A stretch of DNA of 64,000 nt from Pseudomonas sp. (GTDB taxonomy: Bacteria > Pseudomonadota > Gammaproteobacteria > Pseudomonadales > Pseudomonadaceae), in NCBI RefSeq assembly GCF_030683065.1, contig NZ_JAUXMX010000032.1:1-64000 (forward strand), read 5' to 3'. Shown here one piece after another: positions 25,763 through 35,022 of the stretch. The notes beneath the pieces are model-generated. The model ran no database searches and was not told where the DNA came from. It saw only the letters and a list, made by a program, of their open reading frames with translations. The stretch's first letter is position 1. The number at the start of each line of letters is the position of its first letter. The translations under genes were made by a program, and so were the position numbers.

Positions 25763-26548
25763 TCATTGCGGCGAGGGCGCTTCGGGCAACACAAAGCCAT
25801 AACGGGTCATCACTGCGCGCGCCGCCGGCGAACTCATATAGGCGGCGAAGGCATGGGCCAGTTTATTGTTCTCGGCGCGCTTGGTGACGATAAAGCCCTG
25901 CTCCAGCGGCGCGTGCAGTTGGTCCGGGATCAGCCAGTAACCGCCCTTGGCCGACAGCTCAGGATTGAGCGCCAGGGCCAAGGCGATGATGCCGACCTGG
26001 GCGTTGCCGCTGTCGACGAATTGCGCGGTGTGGGCGATGTTCTCGCCGTACACCAGCTTGGGCTCGACGCCCTGGTACTGGCCGCTAGCCTGCAGCGCCT
26101 CGACCGCCCGCATGCCGTAGGGCGCATGCTTGGGGTTGGCGATGGCGACGTGGCGAATGCGCTTGTCGTTGGCCAGGTCTTCCAGGCGCAGGGCGCTGGC
26201 ATCCAGGGTCGCACTCCATAACACGATGCGGCCAACGGCATAGGGCACCACCGGCGAGCCAGCCTGGCCGACTTGCTCCAGCAGGCGCGGGTAGCTGATA
26301 TCGGCGGAGAAGAACAGGTCGTAGGGTGCGTCTTGCCGCACCTGCGTATGGAATTTGCCGGATGAACCGTAGACCACGTTGATCTCATCGCCCTGGTGCA
26401 CCTGTTGGTAGGCGGCGACCACATCATCCAGGGCGAACTTTAGGTCGGCGGCGGCAGCGATGGTGATCTTGCCGGCATGGGCCGGCAAGCTGAACAGCAG
26501 TGCGCTGGCGAGCAGCGCCAGCCACGCACGGGGTATGCGGTAATCCAT
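25763..26548 (-). CDS. modA: Periplasmic molybdate-binding protein
   Basis: A 261-residue binding protein. The signal peptide covers about the first 25 residues (ending SLPAHA). The mature protein begins GKITIAAAADLKFALDDVVA, the ModA signature including the oxyanion-binding AAADLK loop. Later blocks include VYGSSGKFHTQVRQDAPYDL, FFSADISYPRLL and MRAVEALQ. It captures molybdate or tungstate for ModBC. A ModE-like dyad lies about 80-105 bases upstream. Confidence 0.94.
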   Translation of the reverse strand: MDYRIPRAWLALLASALLFSLPAHAGKITIAAAADLKFALDDVVAAYQQVHQGDEINVVYGSSGKFHTQVRQDAPYDLFFSADISYPRLLEQVGQAGSPVVPYAVGRIVLWSATLDASALRLEDLANDKRIRHVAIANPKHAPYGMRAVEALQASGQYQGVEPKLVYGENIAHTAQFVDSGNAQVGIIALALALNPELSAKGGYWLIPDQLHAPLEQGFIVTKRAENNKLAHAFAAYMSSPAARAVMTRYGFVLPEAPSPQ

Positions 26549-26624
26549 GCAGGGTTCCTGGAGTCTTGACTTGAAGGCCGCGCCTGGGTGGCCGCGCGTG
26601 GCCTGGGTACTTTAGCCTGGCCCC

Positions 26625-26652
26625 AGCGCTATATACAGCGAAACATAGCGCT
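26625..26652. promoter_or_regulatory. ModE-like operator upstream of modA
   Basis: AGCGCTAT (26625-26632) and ATAGCGCT (26645-26652) form a perfect 8-bp inverted repeat with a 12-base spacer; the left side reads CGCTATATA, like the half-site bound by ModE in enterobacteria. It is suitably placed before modA. No modE gene is in the window. Confidence 0.55.
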
Positions 26653-26796
26653 TGTGTCAGTCGTCAGGTGCCTCGCCTGGGTGCAAGCCGGGAGCGTTCG
26701 TTCTCACGGACTTCAGCCGCGCTAGAAAAAACGGCGGCTCACTTGGCTTGCGCAGGCAGTCGTTCGGCAGCCCGAGAGTTCCCTCCCCGCGCTGCT

Positions 26797-27423
26797 CTAG
26801 CGCCGGCGCCAGATGCTCACCAGCCAGGGTTGCTGCGCGCGCGGCAAACCGGGAGGGCGGTAGTAGTGCTGCTGTTCGATAAAACCTGCGGCGCCGAGCA
26901 GGATCCGCCAGTTGGTCAGGTCGTAGTAGGCGCCATAGCGGTCGCCGTTCCAGCCTTCCTGGTTTTCCCCGCGCGGATTGGAGCTGAGCAACACGCCGCC
27001 CGGCTTGAGCGCGGCGTACAGCTGACTCAGCACCCGCGGCACCTCCTGACTGGGGATATGGAACAGCACGGCGTTGGCGAAGATACCGTCGAACTGCGCG
27101 GCGGGCAGGTCGAGGGCCAGAAAGTCTTGCCGCCAGACCTCGCAGCCACTGTCGGTGCGGGCCATCTCGACAAAGCGCGGGCAGCCATCCAGACCGATGG
27201 CCGTGTGGCCGAGTGCCTTGAAGGTGCGCAGGTCGCGGCCCGGCCCGCAGCCGAAATCGAGGATCTGGTAGGGCGCCTCGGCCTGGATATGCCCGAGTAG
27301 GGCGGCGATGTTCTGGCTGACATCGTGATCGCGGGTACCCTCACGGAACTCCTCAGCGCACTGCTGATAATGCTCCAGGGTGAGGGCGCTGATCCGGGCG
27401 AGGTCGTCGGGGCTGAGCAGCAT
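26797..27423 (-). CDS. Class I SAM-dependent methyltransferase
   Basis: A 208-residue methyltransferase. Motif I is ILDFGCGPGRDLRTFKALGH (about residues 54-73), followed by the acidic loop GLDGCPRFVEMAR, motif II region FDGIFANAVLFHIP and motif III LKPGGVLLSSNPRGENQEGW. The N-terminus has HYQQCAEEFREGTRDHDVSQ, seen in small bacterial methyltransferases of unknown substrate. It could act on a small molecule or metalloid, but nothing here decides it. It lies between modA and gltS, on the same strand, separated by over 100 bases on each side, so it may be independent. Confidence 0.85.
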   Translation of the reverse strand: MLLSPDDLARISALTLEHYQQCAEEFREGTRDHDVSQNIAALLGHIQAEAPYQILDFGCGPGRDLRTFKALGHTAIGLDGCPRFVEMARTDSGCEVWRQDFLALDLPAAQFDGIFANAVLFHIPSQEVPRVLSQLYAALKPGGVLLSSNPRGENQEGWNGDRYGAYYDLTNWRILLGAAGFIEQQHYYRPPGLPRAQQPWLVSIWRRR

Positions 27424-27528
27424 GTAGGCGAACCTTGAGCAAAAGCGAAGCGTTATTAAAGCCGATCCGGGGTGCGACTGGGGCGTTCAATCCGTGCTGG
27501 GGTGCGAGCGGGCGCTTGTGGCGTTTAG

Positions 27529-28749
27529 CTAAGGTGCGCCGGTGAACCACCTCAGTCCCAGCAGCAACTGCACCAGGCCGGCGTTGGCGATGTCGATAAA
27601 AAAAGCGCCCAGCAGCGGAATCACCAGGTAAGCCTTGGGGCTGGGGCCGAAGCGGCTGGTTACCGCGTTCATGTTGGCGATCCCCACTGGCGTGGCACCC
27701 AGGCCCATGCCGATAAAGCCGGCGCTGATACAGGCCGCATCGTAGTTGCGGCCCAGCAGTGGGAAGACCAGCCAGATGCTGAACAGGGCGATCACCAGCG
27801 CCTGCGCCAGCATGACCAGGCTGATCAGGCCCAGGGCGCCTTGCAGCGACAGCAGCGGCAGGCTGATCAGGCTCATCCCGAGAAACAGTTGCAGGCTCAT
27901 ATCGCCCACCAGCTGGATTGGGCGCGCATCCAGCTTGACCCGACACAGCTCCAGGCCATTGCTCAGCAGGATGCCGAGAAACATCGCGGTGAGGAATGCC
28001 GGCAGGCGCATGCCCAGCCCGGACAGCCAGTCATACACGCTGGCGCCCAGAGCGAAGCACAGGGCGATCAGCAGTACCGCGGTGAGCAGGCTGTTGAGTT
28101 CGATCAGGTAGGTGGTTTGCTGGTTGATCTCGATATGCGGCAGTTCGGGGTCGGCGTGATTGGGCACCAGTTGGTGCCGGCGGATCAGGTAGGCCGCCAC
28201 CGGCCCGCCGACCAGGCCGCCGGTGATCAGCCCGGCTGTTGCGAACGTCATGCCCAGGGTGCTGGCATTGGCCAGGCCGAAGTGCTCCTCGAATAACTGC
28301 CCCCAGGTGATGGCCGTGCCATGCCCGCCCGCCAGGGAGATACTGCCGCCGATCAGGCCATACAACGGACTTTCCCCGGCGAGCAGCGCCAGGGCGGTGC
28401 CGGTGAGGTTCTGGAAGATCAGAAACAGCACGGCCAGGCCGAGCATGATGGCCAGAGCCTTGCCGCCATCGAGCATCTGCCGCAGCTTGGCCGACAGGCC
28501 AATGGTGCTGAAGAAGGCGATCAGCAGCAGGTCGCGCAGCTCCAGGTCGAAGCGAATCTGCCAGCCGCTGGCCACCTCGCTCAGGGCCACCAGGGCGCTG
28601 ATCGGCAGGCCGCCGGTCACGGCCGGGGGAATGTTGTAGCGGTGCAGAAAGTCGACCCGGCGGTTGATCTGATAGCCCAGCCATAAGGCGATGATGGCCA
28701 GGGCCAGGGTGGTGGCGGTATTGATCAGCAGTATGTTCGGGTTATCCAT
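27529..28749 (-). CDS. gltS: Sodium/glutamate symporter GltS
   Basis: A 406-residue membrane carrier. ATG at 28749 (MDNPNILLINTATTLALAII) gives the usual family length near 400; the longer open frame is not supported. Around ten to twelve hydrophobic segments in two inverted halves, with the repeated glycine-rich reentrant loops (SISLAGGHGTAITWG in the first half; GFIGMGLGATPVGIANMNAV in the second), are diagnostic of GltS. It imports L- and D-glutamate with sodium. It lies downstream of serA, with a strong terminator between, so it is likely expressed on its own. Confidence 0.93.
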   Translation of the reverse strand: MDNPNILLINTATTLALAIIALWLGYQINRRVDFLHRYNIPPAVTGGLPISALVALSEVASGWQIRFDLELRDLLLIAFFSTIGLSAKLRQMLDGGKALAIMLGLAVLFLIFQNLTGTALALLAGESPLYGLIGGSISLAGGHGTAITWGQLFEEHFGLANASTLGMTFATAGLITGGLVGGPVAAYLIRRHQLVPNHADPELPHIEINQQTTYLIELNSLLTAVLLIALCFALGASVYDWLSGLGMRLPAFLTAMFLGILLSNGLELCRVKLDARPIQLVGDMSLQLFLGMSLISLPLLSLQGALGLISLVMLAQALVIALFSIWLVFPLLGRNYDAACISAGFIGMGLGATPVGIANMNAVTSRFGPSPKAYLVIPLLGAFFIDIANAGLVQLLLGLRWFTGAP

Positions 28750-28900
28750 AACAAGGCGGGCGCGGTTGAGATCGGCTCTGGAGTCTACCAGTCGCGAGCG
28801 GCAGGCATAAAAAGCGCTGGCCCACGTCACCCTACAGACCCAGACCACCTCAAATGCTGTGGCGATAACTGAACGCAACGCGCTATTGGGACAGAGCCAT

Positions 28901-28930
28901 AAAAAAAGGGAAGCCGAAGCTTCCCTTTTT
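28901..28930. terminator. Strong terminator after serA
   Basis: AAAAAGGGAAGC, loop CGAA, GCTTCCCTTTTT: a hairpin with A-run and T-run that can terminate in either direction. It lies 16 bases past the serA stop. Confidence 0.9.
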
Positions 28931-28945
28931 ACCCAGCAGCGGCGC

Positions 28946-30175
28946 TTAGAACAGCACGCGGCTACGGATGGTGCCGTTGACGTGTTGCAGTTTCTCCAGC
29001 GCCAGATCGGAGTAATCGGCGTCGACGTCGATCACCACATAGCCGACCTTGTCGTTGGTCTGCAGGAACTGACCGGAGATGTTGATGCCGTTTTCGGCGA
29101 ACACCTTGTTGATCTCGCTCATCACGCCCGGCACGTTCTGGTGAATATGCAGCAGGCGGTGCTTGCCCGGGTGCGCCGGCAGGGCGACTTCGGGGAAGTT
29201 GACCGAGGACACCGAGGTGCCATTGTCGCTGTACTTGACCAGCTTTTCCGCCACTTCCAGGCCGATATTGGCCTGGGCTTCGGCGGTGGAGCCACCGATG
29301 TGCGGCGTCAGGATCACCCGATCCAGGCCACGCAGCGGGCTTTCGAACTCTTCGTCGTTGGATTTCGGCTCGACCGGGAACACGTCGATGGCGGCGCCGA
29401 TCAGGTGCTCGTCCTTGATCGCAGCAGCCAGGTGCTCCAGCTCGACCACGGTGCCGCGGGCAGCGTTGATCAGGATGCTGCCCTTCTTCATGGCGCGGAT
29501 TTCCTTCTCACCGATCATCCACTGGGTCGACGGCAGTTCCGGCACGTGCAGGGAGATGATGTCGCACAGGCCCAGCAGGTCGTGCAGCTTGGCGATCTGG
29601 GTGGCGTTGCCCAACGGCAGCTTGGTCACGGTGTCGTAGAAAAACACCTGCATGCCCAGGGCTTCGGCGAGTACCGACAGCTGGGTGCCGATCGAGCCGT
29701 AACCGACGATACCCAGTTTCTTGCCGCGGATTTCGAAGGAGTTGGCCGCCGACTTGATCCAGCCGCCACGGTGGCAGGAGGCGTTCTTTTCCGGGATGCC
29801 GCGCAGCAGCAGGATGGCCTGCGCCAGCACCAGTTCAGCCACCGAGCGGGTGTTCGAGTAAGGCGCGTTGAACACGGCGATACCGCGCTCACGGGCAGCG
29901 TCCAGATCGACCTGATTGGTGCCGATGCAGAAGCAGCCGACGGCGACCAGGCGATTGGCGCAATCGAAGACATCGGCGGTCAGCTGGGTGCGTGAACGAA
30001 TGCCGATGAAGTGCGCGTCGGCGATCTTTTCTTTCAGCTCATCGTCAGACAACGCACCCTTGTGGTACTCGATGTTGGTGTAGCCGGCAGCCTTCAGGGT
30101 GTCCACGGCATTCTGGTGGACGCCTTCGAGAAGAAGGAACTTGATCTTGCTCTTGTCGAGAGAGGTCTTGCTCAT
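28946..30175 (-). CDS. serA: D-3-phosphoglycerate dehydrogenase
   Basis: A 409-residue enzyme that oxidises 3-phosphoglycerate to 3-phosphohydroxypyruvate, the first step of serine synthesis. ATG at 30175 gives the exact length of E. coli-type SerA. NAD motif GIVGYGSIG at 155-163; catalytic Arg, Glu and His lie in NAARGTVVE, and HIGGSTAEAQ. The C-terminal 70 residues (HRLLHIHQNVPGVMSEINKV) are an ACT domain for serine feedback inhibition. E. coli-type enzymes can also reduce 2-oxoglutarate to D-2-hydroxyglutarate, and the gene is divergent from D-2-hydroxyglutarate dehydrogenase, which recycles that product. About 190 bases separate the two starts. Confidence 0.95.
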   Translation of the reverse strand: MSKTSLDKSKIKFLLLEGVHQNAVDTLKAAGYTNIEYHKGALSDDELKEKIADAHFIGIRSRTQLTADVFDCANRLVAVGCFCIGTNQVDLDAARERGIAVFNAPYSNTRSVAELVLAQAILLLRGIPEKNASCHRGGWIKSAANSFEIRGKKLGIVGYGSIGTQLSVLAEALGMQVFFYDTVTKLPLGNATQIAKLHDLLGLCDIISLHVPELPSTQWMIGEKEIRAMKKGSILINAARGTVVELEHLAAAIKDEHLIGAAIDVFPVEPKSNDEEFESPLRGLDRVILTPHIGGSTAEAQANIGLEVAEKLVKYSDNGTSVSSVNFPEVALPAHPGKHRLLHIHQNVPGVMSEINKVFAENGINISGQFLQTNDKVGYVVIDVDADYSDLALEKLQHVNGTIRSRVLF

Positions 30176-30363
30176 CGGAGTACCTGTTGTCCCACAAATA
30201 GTGATCAGGGAAAGGCCAGCTACGTTGCTGACCGGGCCCCGCAGATCGGCGCGGGAGCACGATTCACGGGGTGCGTATGCTAGCATAAGCACCCCGCGAA
30301 ACGCCCACCCCTGGCAGATGAAGCGTGCTCAGGGTGACCATGAATCGTTTGAGAGTTCCGTAG

Positions 30364-31758
30364 ATGACCAACCTTGCGCTGATCGAAGAGCTGAAGACCC
30401 TGGTTGAGCCCGGCAAGGTGCTGACCGATGCCGATTCCCTCAATACCTACGGCAAGGATTGGACCAAGCATTTCGCCCCGGCCCCTTGCGCCATCGTCTT
30501 TCCCAAGAGTATCGAGCAGGTCCAGGCCATCGTGCGTTGGGCCAACCAGCACACGATTGCGCTGGTGCCCTCTGGTGGTCGTACCGGGCTGTCGGCCGCT
30601 GCCGTGGCGGCTAACGGCGAAGTGGTCGTAGCCTTTGACTACATGAACCAGATTCTTGCGTTCAATGAATTCGACCGCAGCGTGGCCTGTCAGCCGGGTG
30701 TGGTGACCAAGCAATTGCAGCTGTTCGCCGAAGAGCAGGGCCTGTACTACCCGGTCGATTTCGCCTCAAGCGGCTCAAGCCAGTTGGGCGGCAATATCGG
30801 CACCAATGCCGGCGGGATCAAGGTAATTCGCTACGGCATGACCCGTAACTGGGTTGCCGGCCTGAAAGTGGTCACGGGTACCGGCGAGCTGCTGGAGTTG
30901 AACAAGGACCTGATCAAGAACGCCACCGGCTACGACCTGCGTCAGCTGTTCATCGGCGCCGAAGGCACCCTGGGCTTCGTCGTCGAGGCCACCATGCGCC
31001 TCGACCGTGCGCCGCAGAACCTCACGGCCATGGTCCTCGGCGCGGCTGATTTTGATTCGATCATGCCGGTGCTGCATGCGTTCCAGAACAAGCTGGACCT
31101 GACCGCGTTCGAGTTCTTCTCCGACAAGGCCCTGGCCAAGGTCATGGGTCGCGGCGACGTGCCCGCGCCGTTCGAAACCGATTGCCCGTTTTATGCGCTG
31201 CTGGAGTTCGAGGCCAGCAGCGAGCTGGTGGCCGAAGCGGCGCTCGCCACTTTCGAGCATTGCGTCGAACAGGGCTGGGTGCTCGATGGCGTGATGAGCC
31301 AGAGCGAGCAGCAACTGCAGAACCTGTGGAAGCTGCGCGAATACATCTCCGAGACCATCAGCCACTGGACCCCGTACAAGAACGATATTTCGGTCACCGT
31401 ATCGAAAGTCCCGGCGTTCCTGCACGACATCGACGCCATCGTCGGCGAGCACTACCCGGATTTCGAAATTGTCTGGTTCGGTCATATCGGCGACGGCAAC
31501 CTGCACCTGAATATCTTGAAGCCGGAAAACCTGTCCAAGGACGAGTTCTTCACCAAGTGCGCCACGGTCAACAAGTGGGTGTTCGAGACCGTGCAGAAGT
31601 ACAACGGCTCGATCAGCGCCGAACACGGCGTCGGCATGACCAAACGTGATTACCTGCACTACAGCCGTTCGGAAGCCGAAATCGGCTATATGAAGGCAAT
31701 CAAGGCGGTGTTCGATCCAAACGGCATTATGAACCCCGGCAAGATCTTCCCGCTCTGA
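30364..31758 (+). CDS. d2hgdh: FAD-linked D-2-hydroxyglutarate dehydrogenase
   Basis: A 464-residue FAD-binding PCMH/VAO-family oxidase. Visible motifs are VPSGGRTGLSAAAVAANGEV, GTNAGGIKVIRYGMTRNWV, GYDLRQLFIGAEGTLGFV, the C-terminal metal/substrate site FGHIGDGNLHLNIL and SAEHGVGMTKRDYL. In Pseudomonas this enzyme is encoded beside serA and removes the D-2-hydroxyglutarate made by SerA, feeding electrons to the electron transfer flavoprotein. The divergent arrangement with serA here fits that pairing. A general glycolate/lactate oxidase function is the alternative but less likely given the neighbour. Confidence 0.87.
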   Translation: MTNLALIEELKTLVEPGKVLTDADSLNTYGKDWTKHFAPAPCAIVFPKSIEQVQAIVRWANQHTIALVPSGGRTGLSAAAVAANGEVVVAFDYMNQILAFNEFDRSVACQPGVVTKQLQLFAEEQGLYYPVDFASSGSSQLGGNIGTNAGGIKVIRYGMTRNWVAGLKVVTGTGELLELNKDLIKNATGYDLRQLFIGAEGTLGFVVEATMRLDRAPQNLTAMVLGAADFDSIMPVLHAFQNKLDLTAFEFFSDKALAKVMGRGDVPAPFETDCPFYALLEFEASSELVAEAALATFEHCVEQGWVLDGVMSQSEQQLQNLWKLREYISETISHWTPYKNDISVTVSKVPAFLHDIDAIVGEHYPDFEIVWFGHIGDGNLHLNILKPENLSKDEFFTKCATVNKWVFETVQKYNGSISAEHGVGMTKRDYLHYSRSEAEIGYMKAIKAVFDPNGIMNPGKIFPL

Positions 31759-31761
31759 TCT

Positions 31762-31826
31762 GTAGGGTGCGCCGTGCGCACCAGAAACCCGCGCAGGGCA
31801 ATGGTGGTGCGTGCGGTGCACCCTAC
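31762..31826. repeat. REP-like inverted pair, GTAGGGTGCGC family
   Basis: GTAGGGTGCGCCGTGCGCACC and inverse GGTGCGTGCGGTGCACCCTAC, spaced by about 23 bases, between the D2HGDH stop and the FAH-family start. Confidence 0.82.
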
Positions 31827-31845
31827 CCATCCCTAGGAGTCCCCG

Positions 31846-32511
31846 ATGAGTTACCAGCACCAGTATGTCGACGGCACCCATATCCACTTCCCCATGGGCA
31901 AGGTGGTCTGCATCGGCCGTAACTACGCCGAGCACGCCAAGGAACTGAACAACCCGGTACCCAGCGAACCGCTGCTGTTCATCAAGGCCGGCAGCTGTGT
32001 GGTGCCGCTGGATGACGGTTTTACCCTGGTCGAGGGCCGTGGTGACGTGCATTACGAGGCAGAAATTGCCGTGCTGATCGGCAAGCCGCTGTCGCGCACG
32101 CCGAATGCCGAAGAAGTGCTGGACGCGATTTCCGGCTTTGCCCCGGCCCTCGACCTGACCCTGCGCGACTTGCAGGCCACGCTCAAGGCGAAGGGCTATC
32201 CGTGGGAAACCGCCAAGAGCTTCGACGGTGCCTGCGTGCTGGCGCCCTTCGTGCCGGGCGATGCGGTCGAGGACCTGGCCGATATCGGCATTCGCCTGAG
32301 CATCAACGGCGAAGTGCGTCAGGACGGCAACAGCCGCGACATGCTCAACCCGATCCTGCCGATGATCCAGCACATCGCCGGCCACTTCAGCCTGCAGCCG
32401 GGCGACGTGATTCTTACCGGCACGCCGGTTGGTGTCGGGCCGTTGCACAGGGGCGACGAGTTGGTGCTGGAGCTGGTCGGGCACTCGCGTTTCGTCAGCC
32501 GCGTGCTGTAA
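31846..32511 (+). CDS. Fumarylacetoacetate hydrolase family protein
   Basis: A 221-residue protein of the FAH superfamily (acylpyruvate hydrolase/oxaloacetate decarboxylase type). Motifs: CIGRNYAEHAKELNNPVPSE, EPLLFIKAG, metal-binding VHYEAEIAVLIGK, FDLTLRDLQ-type segment (DLTLRDLQATLKAKGYPWE), KSFDGACVLAPFV and ILTGTPVGVGPL near the end. The two Glu and one Asp for divalent metal are present. AGGAG is placed before the ATG. It likely cleaves acylpyruvates or decarboxylates oxaloacetate; the exact substrate is not readable. Same strand as D2HGDH with a repeat between, so it could be cotranscribed. Confidence 0.88.
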   Translation: MSYQHQYVDGTHIHFPMGKVVCIGRNYAEHAKELNNPVPSEPLLFIKAGSCVVPLDDGFTLVEGRGDVHYEAEIAVLIGKPLSRTPNAEEVLDAISGFAPALDLTLRDLQATLKAKGYPWETAKSFDGACVLAPFVPGDAVEDLADIGIRLSINGEVRQDGNSRDMLNPILPMIQHIAGHFSLQPGDVILTGTPVGVGPLHRGDELVLELVGHSRFVSRVL

Positions 32512-32611
32512 AGACGCACGCCTGCCGGGCGCCTGGAGGCGCCTCCACCGGTAATCGAACCTTAAGCGTTGGCCGCTAGTCTGACGGCCATGATTTTCTC
32601 GAGTCGTACCG

Positions 32612-33544
32612 ATGCCTGCCAAACGCTTTGGATTCATCCGCCTGCGCCATTTGCTTCTGCTGTCTCTGGTTGTTGTCACGGCGTTGCTGGTCAGCTTTCT
32701 GCGTCTGGACGAGCGCGCCTGGTTCTGGCTCAAGGAAGGTCAGCTAAGTGTCGCCGAGCAGCAGGCGAGCATCTGGTTGCCAGGCTACCGACTCGTTGTG
32801 CAGGGCAGGCCGCTGGCCGGTCTGGAGCGGGACGAAACCTCAGGGCTGACCTATAACCCCGCCAGCGACACCCTGTTCACCGTAACCGGCAAGAACCCAC
32901 AATTGGTCGAGCTGGCGCTGGATGGTCAGGTGCTGCGGCGCATCCCGCTCAGCGGCTTTTCCGATCCCGAGGGTGTCGAGGTCATCTCCGGCGGGCGCCT
33001 GGCGATCATCGACGAGCGTCGGCGCAGCTTGACTGCGTTCACCATCGACGCCGACACGCAGAGCCTGGATGCGGCGGACTATCCGTCGTTCGACCTGGGC
33101 TTTGCCGATGCCGGCAACAAGGGTTTCGAGGGGATTGCCTGGGATGCGCTCAATCAGCGCGTATTGCTCGGCAAGGAACGCGGCCCGCTGGGGCTGTTCA
33201 GCTTGCCGTTTCCCGGTGAAGACGGCGCCGCCGGGACGCTGCAGGCCTTGCCCTCCAAGCGCGCGTTCGTGCGTGATATATCGTCATTGAGTTTCGATGC
33301 GCGCACCGGTCACACCCTGGTGCTTTCCGACGAGTCGCGTCTGCTCCTGGAGCTGGATGCCCAAGGCCAGCCGGTCAGCTTTATCAGCCTGATTGGTGGT
33401 CTGAACGGCCTGCACCGCAGCATCAAACAGGCCGAAGGCGTGACCATGGATGCGGCGGGCAATATCTATATTGTCGGCGAACCCAACCTGCTCTATGTGT
33501 TCAGCAAGGACGCGCCGGTGGAGCTGCCCAGGCAGGTCGATTAA
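32612..33544 (+). CDS. SdiA-regulated domain protein (beta-propeller-like)
   Basis: A 310-residue protein. The N-terminus has a membrane anchor (LRHLLLLSLVVVTALLVSFL, about residues 10-30), so the rest is probably periplasmic. The body has the SdiA-regulated family pattern: ETSGLTYNPASDTLFTVTGK, SDPEGVEVISGGRLAIIDER, GNKGFEGIAWD, ISSLSFDARTGHTLVLSDES and AEGVTMDAAGNIYIVGEPN. These repeats suggest a beta-propeller of the esterase-like or phytase-like type. Function unknown; the name comes from an E. coli relative controlled by SdiA, and no quorum regulator is near. The Shine-Dalgarno is weak. Confidence 0.83.
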   Translation: MPAKRFGFIRLRHLLLLSLVVVTALLVSFLRLDERAWFWLKEGQLSVAEQQASIWLPGYRLVVQGRPLAGLERDETSGLTYNPASDTLFTVTGKNPQLVELALDGQVLRRIPLSGFSDPEGVEVISGGRLAIIDERRRSLTAFTIDADTQSLDAADYPSFDLGFADAGNKGFEGIAWDALNQRVLLGKERGPLGLFSLPFPGEDGAAGTLQALPSKRAFVRDISSLSFDARTGHTLVLSDESRLLLELDAQGQPVSFISLIGGLNGLHRSIKQAEGVTMDAAGNIYIVGEPNLLYVFSKDAPVELPRQVD

Positions 33545-33777
33545 GCGGCCTGAGGTCCTTGCACCCTGTGCAGGCGGAGGCAGTGCACCGTGGTTCATGG
33601 GCACAGTACAACGCTTGCGGGTTGTCGCTGCGCTCCGAACGGACGGCGGCCCGGCCGCCCTACGGATACGCCACGCATGGGGTGTGCCGGTTAAGTGTGG
33701 CTTACGCTCAGATTAAGCTTGGCTTCAGCCTCATCCTCTATTCTGACCAGGTCATTTAACGAATAGAGAAATACGCC

Positions 33778-34125
33778 ATGAAGCGTTCCGCACTTGTTCT
33801 GCTGCTTGCCCCGCTGTTCTCGGTCGCTGTGTTGGCTGAAGGCTATACCGGTCCAGGCGCCGTCACCCAGGTCACTACGGTGGCGGCTGCGCTGGACGCT
33901 GCCGACGATACCCCGGTTGTGCTGCAGGGCCAGATCGTCAAGCGCCTGCAAGATGAACTCTACGAGTTCAAGGATGCCACCGGCACCATCCAGGTCGAAA
34001 TCGATGATGAAGATTGGCCGGCGCAGGCTGTTTCCGAAAAGGCCATGGTCAAGCTGACCGGCGAGGTCGACCGTGACCTGACCAGCCGCGAAATCGATGT
34101 CGATAGCGTAGAACTGATTAACTGA
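33778..34125 (+). CDS. carO: CarO-like exported OB-fold protein (YgiW/YdeI family)
   Basis: A 115-residue protein with signal peptide MKRSALVLLLAPLFSVAVLA. The mature part EGYTGPGAVTQVTTVAAALD then DTPVVLQGQIVKRLQDELYEFKD forms a BOF (bacterial OB-fold) domain. In P. aeruginosa the homologue CarO is a calcium-regulated protein that helps calcium homeostasis and is controlled by the CarSR two-component system; CarSR is not in this window. Other family members protect against stress (YgiW in E. coli). It is followed by a strong hairpin and stands alone. Confidence 0.85.
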   Translation: MKRSALVLLLAPLFSVAVLAEGYTGPGAVTQVTTVAAALDAADDTPVVLQGQIVKRLQDELYEFKDATGTIQVEIDDEDWPAQAVSEKAMVKLTGEVDRDLTSREIDVDSVELIN

Positions 34126-34156
34126 AAACCGGCCGCCGCGCGCGGCTGACCCAGAT

Positions 34157-34196
34157 AACCGCGCAGCCCGAAGTTTTTGCTTCGGGCTGCGCGGTT
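34157..34196 (+). terminator. Terminator-like hairpin after carO
   Basis: A 17-bp perfect stem (AACCGCGCAGCCCGAAG and its inverse) around loop TTTTTG, ending GGTT. The T-run is short, but the stem is strong and well placed between carO (+) and rpiA (-). Confidence 0.75.
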
Positions 34197-34344
34197 GTGC
34201 GTTGAGCACTCTGCGAGTGAACACACGATGCGCCGTATTTTTACCCTCAAGCGTCTGGTCCTGAGGTTCATTCGGGCTACAAAAAAAAGCTGCTCACTTG
34301 ACTCAGGTTGACAGCATTGTGTGAATTGACCCGACCACTCTGGC

Positions 34345-35022
34345 CTATTTGCGGGTCAGGGTTTTTACCCCATCGGCGGTGCCCAGCAGCAGCACGTCAG
34401 CCGGGCGGGCGGCGAACAGGCCGTTGGTAACCACGCCGACGATATTGTTGATCTGCGCTTCCAGCTCGCGCGGGTTGACGATGGCGAGGTTGTAGACGTC
34501 GAGGATGTGGTTGCCGTTGTCGGTGGTCACGCCCCCGCGGTAGACCGGGTCGCCACCCAGCTTGACCAGTTCACGGGCGACGTGGCTGCGCGCCATCGGA
34601 ATCACTTCCACCGGCAGCGGGTAGCTGCCGAGTACCGGCACCAGCTTGCTGGCGTCGGCGATGCAGATAAAGGTCTGGGCCACGGCGGCAACAATCTTCT
34701 CGCGGGTCAGGGCGGCGCCGCCACCCTTGATCAGGTTGAGCTGTGCGTCGCTTTCATCGGCGCCATCGATATAGAACTCCAGGTCGCTGACGTTATTCAG
34801 CTCATACACCTCAATGCCGTGGCTCTTCAGGCGTTCGGCGGTGGCTTCGGAGCTGGCCACTGCGCCGTCGAATGCCATCTTGTGTTTGGCCAGCGCATCA
34901 ATAAAACAGTTAGCCGTGGAGCCTGTGCCAACCCCGACGACGCTCTTGCTGTCGAGCTTGGGGAGGATGAAGTCGACGGCAGCCTGGGCGACTGCTTGCT
35001 TGAGTTGATCCTGGTTCATCAT
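34345..35022 (-). CDS. rpiA: Ribose-5-phosphate isomerase A
   Basis: A 225-residue isomerase interconverting ribose 5-phosphate and ribulose 5-phosphate in the pentose phosphate pathway. The phosphate-binding [15 protein letters not shown] (about 30-44), catalytic [22 protein letters not shown] (Asp and Lys) and [17 protein letters not shown] are intact. There are two adjacent Met codons; the second (35019) is equally possible. It is divergent from ilvA with about 190 bases between. Confidence 0.95.
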   Translation of the reverse strand: MMNQDQLKQAVAQAAVDFILPKLDSKSVVGVGTGSTANCFIDALAKHKMAFDGAVASSEATAERLKSHGIEVYELNNVSDLEFYIDGADESDAQLNLIKGGGAALTREKIVAAVAQTFICIADASKLVPVLGSYPLPVEVIPMARSHVARELVKLGGDPVYRGGVTTDNGNHILDVYNLAIVNPRELEAQINNIVGVVTNGLFAARPADVLLLGTADGVKTLTRK

